A DNA stretch of 64,000 nucleotides from Kaistella haifensis DSM 19056. GTDB lineage: Bacteria > Bacteroidota > Bacteroidia > Flavobacteriales > Weeksellaceae. Location: assembly GCF_000735695.2 (NCBI RefSeq), contig NZ_JASZ02000009.1, positions 1 through 64,000 on the forward strand. Reading direction: 5' to 3'. The translations under genes were made by a program, and so were the position numbers. Positions 58,862 through 64,000 of this stretch are shown here, piece by piece. The notes under the pieces were generated by a model that saw only the letters and a list, made by a program, of their open reading frames with translations, ran no database searches and had not been told where the DNA came from. Within the stretch, counting starts at the first letter, position 1. Every line of letters begins with the position of its first letter.

Positions 58862-59719
58862 ATGAAATGGACAAACAATAGAAGTGATAATGTAGATGAC
58901 CGCAGAGGTTCTGGTGGAGGAGGCGGAATGCTTGTTGGAGGCGGCTTAGGAACGCTGATTATTGCGGCAATTATCTTTTTCCTTGGAGGTGATCCTTCAG
59001 CGATTCTCTCTTCCGGAATGAGTAGTTCTACGCAACAAACCGAGCAAAGAGATTTGACTCCGGATGAGTTGAAAGTGAGAGAATTTGTACAAATGGTTAC
59101 TTTTGAAAATGAACGAACCTGGGGCAAAATTTTCCAAGAAAATGGGATGCAATATCGCGCACCTAAAGTAGTTTTGTTTGAAAACGCCACTCAATCCGGT
59201 TGTGGAGCGGCACAAGCAGCGATGGGGCCGTTTTATTGTCCGGCAGATCAAACAGTTTATATGGATATGAGTTTCTTCCAAGAATTGCAACAAAGATTCG
59301 GTGCTCAGGTAACGGAATTTTCAATTGCTTACGTGATGGCTCATGAAATTGGACACCATGTACAAACCTTGCTCGGAACTACGCAGAAAGTAAATCAGTT
59401 AAGATCTAGCGGAAGATATTCAGAAGCCGAAATGAACAGAGTTTCCGTAGCAACTGAATTACAGGCAGATTTCTATGCCGGAGTTTGGGCAAAGCAAACC
59501 GATAATCGTGAAAAGATTTTAGAACCAGGCGATATCGAGTCAGCGATGTCAGCAGCTGAGGCGGTTGGTGATGACAATATTCAGAAACGTTCGCAAGGAT
59601 ACATCAATCAGGAAGGATTTACCCACGGGAGTTCCGCACAAAGGAAAGAATGGTTTATGAAAGGCTATAACACAGGAGATATCCGACAAGGAGACACTTT
59701 CAATGCCTTATTAAGATAA
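58862..59719 (+). CDS. YpfJ-type neutral zinc metallopeptidase
   Basis: 285 residues. A Gly-rich segment (GSGGGGGMLVGGGLG) and one membrane helix (LIIAAIIFFLGG) are followed by the zinc_peptidase domain with AHEIGHHVQTLLG (HExxH) and ELQADFYAGVWA (third ligand). The family (KPN_02809/YpfJ) has no known substrate. Active site faces the periplasm if the single helix is an anchor. A perfect hairpin terminator follows. Confidence 0.9.
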   Translation: MKWTNNRSDNVDDRRGSGGGGGMLVGGGLGTLIIAAIIFFLGGDPSAILSSGMSSSTQQTEQRDLTPDELKVREFVQMVTFENERTWGKIFQENGMQYRAPKVVLFENATQSGCGAAQAAMGPFYCPADQTVYMDMSFFQELQQRFGAQVTEFSIAYVMAHEIGHHVQTLLGTTQKVNQLRSSGRYSEAEMNRVSVATELQADFYAGVWAKQTDNREKILEPGDIESAMSAAEAVGDDNIQKRSQGYINQEGFTHGSSAQRKEWFMKGYNTGDIRQGDTFNALLR

Positions 59720-59756
59720 CAAAATAAATCCGGAATTTTTCGGAATTGTTTAAAAT

Positions 59757-59791
59757 AAAACCGCGATATGCAAAAAGCATATCGCGGTTTT
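59757..59791. terminator. Bidirectional terminator with a 15-bp perfect stem
   Basis: AAAACCGCGATATGC (59757-59771) pairs with GCATATCGCGGTTTT (59777-59791) around AAAAA. It separates the convergent peptidase and YtxH-like genes. Confidence 0.9.
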
Positions 59792-59810
59792 GTATATATG
59801 AAAACGATGT

Positions 59811-60053
59811 TTAGTTCTGGTTTGCAGAATTTTGTGCTGAAGTTTTCGCTTCATCTACTTTATTTTGAACTTGTGAAGCTACCTCGTTTGCTTTTGATTT
59901 CAAATCGGTTCCAAATTTGTTCAAGTTGTCTTTTGCTGTGTTGAATTTGTCTTTAACAGCTTGTTTTTCTTCTGGGGTAGAATTTTTGTACTTCCAAAAA
60001 GCTAATGCTCCTAGTCCTAACAGTGCAAGTAATCCGTTTCTTTTAGTGCTCAT
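59811..60053 (-). CDS. Small YtxH-like membrane-anchored protein
   Basis: 80 residues. A short helix (LLALLGLGALAFWKY) is followed by a long amphipathic helix rich in Lys, Ala, Asn and Gln (DKFNTAKDNLNKFGTDLKSK, ASQVQNKVDEAKTSAQNSAN). The pattern resembles YtxH/LEA-like stress proteins. No exact -7 box was found upstream. The following gap (60054-60289) holds only the pruA terminator. Confidence 0.75.
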   Translation of the reverse strand: MSTKRNGLLALLGLGALAFWKYKNSTPEEKQAVKDKFNTAKDNLNKFGTDLKSKANEVASQVQNKVDEAKTSAQNSANQN

Positions 60054-60235
60054 AATTTTAAGTTTTAAGTGATTTTTTTGAAAAAATAATTTGATAATTA
60101 TCTAATTGTAAAAAGCGTGCCATCTATTTATTAAAAAATATAATTTTTTGTTAAAATCCTGAGTGAGTCGGTTAAATGCAGTTGGGTACACATTCCTGGA
60201 AAAAGAGCCTTTCTTTTTTTCCTTAATAAGATTTT

Positions 60236-60268
60236 CAATAAAAAAAACTCTGCCATAAAGACAGAGTT
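60236..60268 (-). terminator. Terminator of pruA
   Basis: AAACTCTG (60244-60251) pairs with CAGAGTTT (60261-60268); on the minus strand a T-run follows. Confidence 0.82.
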
Positions 60269-60289
60269 TCAATTTGTTAAGTGTCACAA

Positions 60290-61915
60290 TTAGCCTAAAT
60301 AAGGATATTTGTAATCTTTCGGAGAAACAAAGGTTTCTTTAATGCTTCTTACAGAAACCCATCTTAAGAGATTCATTTTAGATCCTGCTTTATCATTGGT
60401 TCCCGAAGCTCTAGCCCCACCAAAAGGTTGCTGACCAACCACTGCGCCGGTAGGTTTATCGTTGATATAGAAGTTTCCGGCAGCATTTTCTAACGCTTTG
60501 TAAGCCTCGTCGATTGCATAACGATCCTGTGCGAAAATCGATCCTGTAAGTGCATATGGAGACGTTTCATCAACCAATTTCAAAGTTTCTTTCCAATCTT
60601 GATCTTCGTATACAAACACAGAAAGAATTGGTCCGAAGATTTCCTCGGTCACCGACTCATATTTAGGGTTGGTGGTTTCGATTACAGTTGGCTGAACAAA
60701 CCATCCTTTAGAATCGTCACATTTTCCACCGAAAATTACCTGAGCTTCTGCAGATTTTTCAGCTCTTTCAATATATCCTTTGCATTTCTCAAAAGAATTT
60801 TTGTCGATTACCGCATTGATAAAATTAGAAGGATCTTCTGGACTTCCCATTTTCACGGTTTTCAATTGAGCTTCCATCGCATTTTTTACATCATCCCAAA
60901 GAGATTTCGGAATATAAGCTCGAGATGCAGCAGAACATTTCTGTCCCTGATATTCAAAAGCTCCACGTACCAATCCTGTAGCAACCGCATCTACATTTGC
61001 AGATGGATGCACCATGACGAAGTCTTTGCCGCCGGTTTCTCCTACAATTCTTGGATATGTTCTGTATTGGTGAATGTTGTCGCCAATCATTTTCCACATT
61101 CCTTGGAATACTTTTGTTGAACCAGTAAAATGCAATCCTGCGAAATCGCGGTGAGCCAAAACTTTCTCAGCAGTTTCTTTACCATCTGTGAAAACCATAT
61201 TGATCACCCCGGCAGGTAATCCAGCTTCGGTAAGAATATCCATGATGATTTTAGCTGAAAGAACTTGCTTATCAGAAGGTTTCCACACCACCACATTTCC
61301 CATCATTGCCATACACGTTGGCAAGTTTCCGGCAATTGCAGTAAAGTTAAAAGGAGTTACCGCAAAACAAAAACCTTCCAAAGGACGATATTCGGAGCGA
61401 TTCCAAACTCCGGTATCAGAAACCGGCTGCTCAGAATAAATTTCCGTCATAAATTCTACATTATAACGCAAGAAATCGATGAATTCACAAGCCGCATCAA
61501 TTTCAGCTTGGTGAACGTTTTTACTTTGTCCGATCATCGTCGCAGCATTGAGCTGATCGCGGTAAGGACCAGCGATTAAATCGGCCGCTTTCAGGAAAAT
61601 AGATGCACGTTGCTCCCAAGCAAGGTTATTCCATTTTTCTTTCGCTGCAAGAGCGGTGTTGATGGCTTCATCCACATGTTGCATATTTCCTTTGTAGTAG
61701 AAACCGAGGTCGTGCTGGTGATCCTGAGGAGAACTAATCGCGATTTTTTCATCAGATTTCACCTCTTTCCCATTGATGATCATTGGGATTTCTACCTTTT
61801 CTGCCCACATTTTTTTGTAGGTTGCTATTAAGGATTTCACTTCGGCAGATCCTGGTTCGTAGGTTCTTACCGGTTCGTTCACTGCGAAAGGAACTTGCGA
61901 AAGTGCTTTTGACAT
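60290..61915 (-). CDS. pruA: L-glutamate gamma-semialdehyde (1-pyrroline-5-carboxylate) dehydrogenase
   Basis: 541 residues from ATG 61915. It oxidises glutamate semialdehyde to glutamate in proline breakdown. VGETGGKDFVMVHPSA (general-base Glu), FEYQGQKCSAASRAYIP (catalytic Cys) and FGPILSVFVYEDQDW are the ALDH4 blocks. The proline dehydrogenase PutA/PRODH is not fused and not in the window. A reading from 61981 adds 22 residues but starts upstream of the -7 box at 61951-61958, so the shorter start is used. Confidence 0.93.
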   Translation of the reverse strand: MSKALSQVPFAVNEPVRTYEPGSAEVKSLIATYKKMWAEKVEIPMIINGKEVKSDEKIAISSPQDHQHDLGFYYKGNMQHVDEAINTALAAKEKWNNLAWEQRASIFLKAADLIAGPYRDQLNAATMIGQSKNVHQAEIDAACEFIDFLRYNVEFMTEIYSEQPVSDTGVWNRSEYRPLEGFCFAVTPFNFTAIAGNLPTCMAMMGNVVVWKPSDKQVLSAKIIMDILTEAGLPAGVINMVFTDGKETAEKVLAHRDFAGLHFTGSTKVFQGMWKMIGDNIHQYRTYPRIVGETGGKDFVMVHPSANVDAVATGLVRGAFEYQGQKCSAASRAYIPKSLWDDVKNAMEAQLKTVKMGSPEDPSNFINAVIDKNSFEKCKGYIERAEKSAEAQVIFGGKCDDSKGWFVQPTVIETTNPKYESVTEEIFGPILSVFVYEDQDWKETLKLVDETSPYALTGSIFAQDRYAIDEAYKALENAAGNFYINDKPTGAVVGQQPFGGARASGTNDKAGSKMNLLRWVSVRSIKETFVSPKDYKYPYLG

Positions 61916-61950
61916 ATTTTTAATTTTTATTGATTTTTTTGTGAATGTTA

Positions 61951-61958
61951 CAAAGTTA
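61951..61958 (-). promoter_or_regulatory. -7 box of pruA
   Basis: Minus strand TAACTTTG (exact TAnnTTTG), 35 bases before ATG 61915. Confidence 0.5.
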
Positions 61959-61999
61959 GGGCAATTGTGGCAATGTTCCAAAAACTCTTGAAGGTGAAA

Positions 62000-62650
62000 T
62001 TATTGTTTCACCAATATTTTGTCGCAAACAATATTGCTTAGTACGATTTCTTCCTCTTGAATTTTAACAAGCATTGATTTGTCGAATTTTTCAATGTTTA
62101 AGACTTTGATTTCTTTTCCTAAAACCAATTTGTTTTTATTTAAGAAGTTTAAAAAATCTTCATCGGTAATCGTAACAGCGGTGAACACGACAGATTCTCC
62201 CACTTTGCAGTTGCTTAGTTTTTTTAGATCTTGGGCAATGATGTTTCCTTCTTTATCGGGAATGGGTTCACCATGTGGATCATATTTAGGATAATTGAGG
62301 AGTTCATCCATTTTATCGAAAAAAGTTTCGGAATGAATATGCTCCAGTTGTTCAGCGATTTCATGCACATTTTCCCAACCGAAATTCATTTTTTCGACCA
62401 GAAACATTTCCGTTAAACGATGTTTTCGAACAACCAAAGCAGCTTGTTTTTTTCCAGCAACTGTAATTTTCAAAGGTTTATAACTTTCGTAAATCACCCA
62501 ACCTTTTTCAGCGAATTTCTTCATCATGTTATTTACGCTCGGCATTTTCACGCTCAGAACCTTGCTCAATTCGTTGATGGTTACTGTATTATCAGTATTC
62601 ATTAAGTGAAAAATGGCTTTTAGGTAATTTTCTTCGCTAAGGGAAATCAT
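62000..62650 (-). CDS. DtxR/MntR-family metal-dependent regulator
   Basis: 216 residues from ATG 62650. An N-terminal winged helix (SLSEENYLKAIFHLM, TINELSKVLSVKMPSVNNMM) and a dimerisation/metal domain (HRLTEMFLVEKMNFGWENVH, EAQLEH-like AEQLEHIHSETF) are followed by a C-terminal FeoA/SH3-like domain (about 140-216). The length with SH3 domain fits the iron- or manganese-responsive group. A palindrome over its -7 box suggests autorepression. No metal transporter gene is adjacent. A reading from 62710 would start upstream of the promoter and is rejected. Confidence 0.9.
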   Translation of the reverse strand: MISLSEENYLKAIFHLMNTDNTVTINELSKVLSVKMPSVNNMMKKFAEKGWVIYESYKPLKITVAGKKQAALVVRKHRLTEMFLVEKMNFGWENVHEIAEQLEHIHSETFFDKMDELLNYPKYDPHGEPIPDKEGNIIAQDLKKLSNCKVGESVVFTAVTITDEDFLNFLNKNKLVLGKEIKVLNIEKFDKSMLVKIQEEEIVLSNIVCDKILVKQ

Positions 62651-62654
62651 TAAG

Positions 62655-62680
62655 TTAGATTGCTTGAGACACAAATCTAA
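62655..62680. promoter_or_regulatory. Candidate operator and -7 box of the DtxR-family gene
   Basis: TTAGATT (62655-62661) and AATCTAA (62674-62680) are an inverted repeat with a 12-base spacer. The right arm contains the minus-strand -7 box TAGATTTG (62672-62679, exact TAnnTTTG). Binding would block its own promoter. Confidence 0.5.
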
Positions 62681-62693
62681 CAATAATAAATTG

Positions 62694-62726
62694 ACAAAAA
62701 AAACGCACAAGGGGAATTGTGCGTTT
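62694..62726 (-). terminator. Orphan minus-strand terminator upstream of the DtxR-family gene
   Basis: AAACGCACAA (62701-62710) pairs perfectly with TTGTGCGTTT (62717-62726). On the minus strand the hairpin is followed by eight Ts. No minus-strand gene precedes it in the window. The rest of the gap 62651-62980 holds the operator at 62655 and a short direct repeat at 62890-62928. Confidence 0.75.
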
Positions 62727-62889
62727 ATTAAACCTCATAAAGATCACATTGTATTTTAATCTGTGGGAAAACTTCAAAAGAAAATGTGGTCGTTTAGTCT
62801 GGTTTAATTTTTAAAATGGTTATTAGTTTTCTTTTTTTTCTTTGCTTTTACATGACAAAGATGATATAAAAATTGAATAAAATTTGGGG

Positions 62890-62928
62890 TTAAATCACCC
62901 TTTTTTGAGGGTTTAATCACCTTTTTTT
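62890..62928 (+). repeat. Pair of AATCACC direct repeats spaced 22 bp
   Basis: TTAAATCACCCTTTTTT (from 62890) and TTTAATCACCTTTTTTT (from 62912) are near-identical and spaced by 22 bp, two helical turns. They lie 53-91 bases before the next ATG. Tandem sites of this spacing are typical of some activators; the identity of any binder is unknown. Confidence 0.45.
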
Positions 62929-62980
62929 CTAATTTTAACCAGCCGGAATCTAGGATTCTCTTATTACAATACTTTTTACC

Positions 62981-64000
62981 ATGAAAATTTCCTTTAAAAA
63001 TGATTATTCAGAAGGTTGCCACCCTAGTATATTAGAAGCTCTTACTCAACTGAATTTCGAACAACAAAGTGGTTACGGGCTCGATGATTACTCGAAAAAT
63101 GCGGCGCAACTTATTCGAAATAAAATCAATGATCAAAAAGCGGAAGTGCATTTGGTTTCTGGTGGAACTCAGGCGAATCTAATTGTTATTTCTGCTTTTT
63201 TAAGACCTTATGAAAGCGTAATCGCTGCAGAAACTGGTCATATATTCACCAATGAAACCGGGGCTATAGAAGCAACCGGACACAAAGTACACGGAATTGC
63301 AACGGAAAATGGAAAACTGACACCCGAACATCTGCAGCAAGTTTTGGATCTTCATACCAATATTCCGCATCAGGTGAAACCAAAATTGGTGTATATCTCG
63401 AATTCTACCGAGGTTGGAACAATTTATTCCAAACAGGAACTGGCAGACTTGTCTGCTTTTTGCAAAAGTTATCAACTTTATCTTTTCATGGATGGTGCGA
63501 GATTGGGACATGCTTTGACGGCGGAAACCAACGATTTGGTTATGGAAGATCTTTCGAAATATTGCGATGCTTTTTATCTCGGTGGAACCAAAAACGGAGC
63601 TTTGTTGGGAGAAGCTATTGTGATTTGTAATGAAGATCTGCAGCCGGATTTTGAATTTCATTTAAAGCAAAAGGGAGCGCTTCTCGCAAAAGGAAGACTT
63701 CTCGGCATTCAGTTTCAGGAATTGTTGATAGACGATTTGTACTTTGATTTGGCAAGAAATGCCAATGAAAAAGCGATGAAAATTAAAAAAGCATTTGAAG
63801 ATAAAGGATGTACATTTTTAACAGAAACTTTCACCAATCAGATTTTTCCCATTTTATCACAAAAACAAATTGAAAAATTGGCGGATAAATTCGATTTTTA
63901 CGTTTGGAAAAAAATTGATGAAAAACATTCAGCGATACGAATTATCACTTCTTGGGCAACTACGGATGAAATCACGCAATTGTTTGTAAATGAGATCAAT
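62981..64000 (+). CDS. Low-specificity L-threonine aldolase-like PLP enzyme (runs off the window)
   Basis: 340 residues are visible and the frame is still open at the edge; the family is about 340-350 long, so nearly all is here. MKISFKNDYSEGCHPSILEA opens the protein; HLVSGGTQANLIVISAF, FMDGARLGHAL (PLP Asp, substrate Arg) and YLGGTKNGALLGEAIV (PLP Lys) mark the beta-eliminating-lyase/threonine aldolase family (fold type I). It would split L-threonine to glycine and acetaldehyde. A near-consensus TACTTTTT precedes the ATG. Real substrate range cannot be told. Confidence 0.87.
   Translation, partial: MKISFKNDYSEGCHPSILEALTQLNFEQQSGYGLDDYSKNAAQLIRNKINDQKAEVHLVSGGTQANLIVISAFLRPYESVIAAETGHIFTNETGAIEATGHKVHGIATENGKLTPEHLQQVLDLHTNIPHQVKPKLVYISNSTEVGTIYSKQELADLSAFCKSYQLYLFMDGARLGHALTAETNDLVMEDLSKYCDAFYLGGTKNGALLGEAIVICNEDLQPDFEFHLKQKGALLAKGRLLGIQFQELLIDDLYFDLARNANEKAMKIKKAFEDKGCTFLTETFTNQIFPILSQKQIEKLADKFDFYVWKKIDEKHSAIRIITSWATTDEITQLFVNEIN

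Overview
The window reads as chromosome of a flavobacterium close to Chryseobacterium/Kaistella (Weeksellaceae). The evidence is overall AT-richness, almost no Shine-Dalgarno sequences, many Bacteroidota-type promoters with the -7 box TAnnTTTG, and gene sets typical of that group: alternative complex III, DUF5686, DUF4271, DUF4296, tryptophanase, and a lumazine synthase next to a TPR protein. I see no rRNA, tRNA or CRISPR array.

Layout. 0-0.5 kb: the 5' part of an IS5-type transposase and two small GTTCC-TAC-GGAAC hairpins. 0.5-3.5 kb (minus): DUF3820 protein, AI-2E-type permease and two paralogous membrane proteins. 3.5-11.7 kb: folate genes pabB-pabC, a DUF5686 surface protein, menD, a 2-oxoglutarate/Fe(II)-type oxygenase and ypdA. 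11.8-14.0 kb: an EF-G paralogue with altered GTPase motifs. 14.06-18.7 kb: an Rrf2-controlled operon, probably for nitrosative stress, with two hemerythrin proteins, four DUF2249 modules, a heme-copper-oxidase-like membrane protein and a DUF59 Fe-S assembly factor. Two matching 16-bp operators sit before the regulator and before the operon. 18.8-20.3 kb is a plastic segment: a hypothetical gene, a degenerate 21-bp-period array, and a ParDE-type toxin-antitoxin pair bracketed by perfect 34-bp terminator repeats. 20.3-29.8 kb: tnaA, DUF502, miaE, an acyltransferase, rplU-rpmA, a LpxH-like hydrolase, thiL, a thioesterase and a HI0933-type flavoprotein. 29.9-34.6 kb (minus): rsfS-ftsH, then a LUD protein, cdsA and psd. 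34.7-46.4 kb: birA, the GT2-DUF4296-tgt-lptF/G operon, DUF4271-hemD, oligopeptidase B, a two-component pair and a SPOR protein. 46.5-55.0 kb: the complete alternative complex III operon actABCDEF, with no oxidase genes after it. 55.0-55.3 kb: a second 21-bp-period array between two terminators. 55.4-64 kb: a lipoprotein, apt, a TPR protein, ribH, a decayed sulfatase gene, a zinc metallopeptidase, pruA, a DtxR-family regulator and a threonine-aldolase-like gene that runs off the end.

How the parts work together. Most genes are housekeeping: folate, menaquinone, heme, phospholipid and lipid A synthesis, tRNA modification and respiration. MenD supplies menaquinone, which complex III oxidises to feed electrons to cytochrome c. 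The least explained segments are the DUF2249-rich Rrf2 operon, the EF-G paralogue just before it, and the two unrelated 21-bp-period arrays that each start a few bases after an intrinsic terminator.
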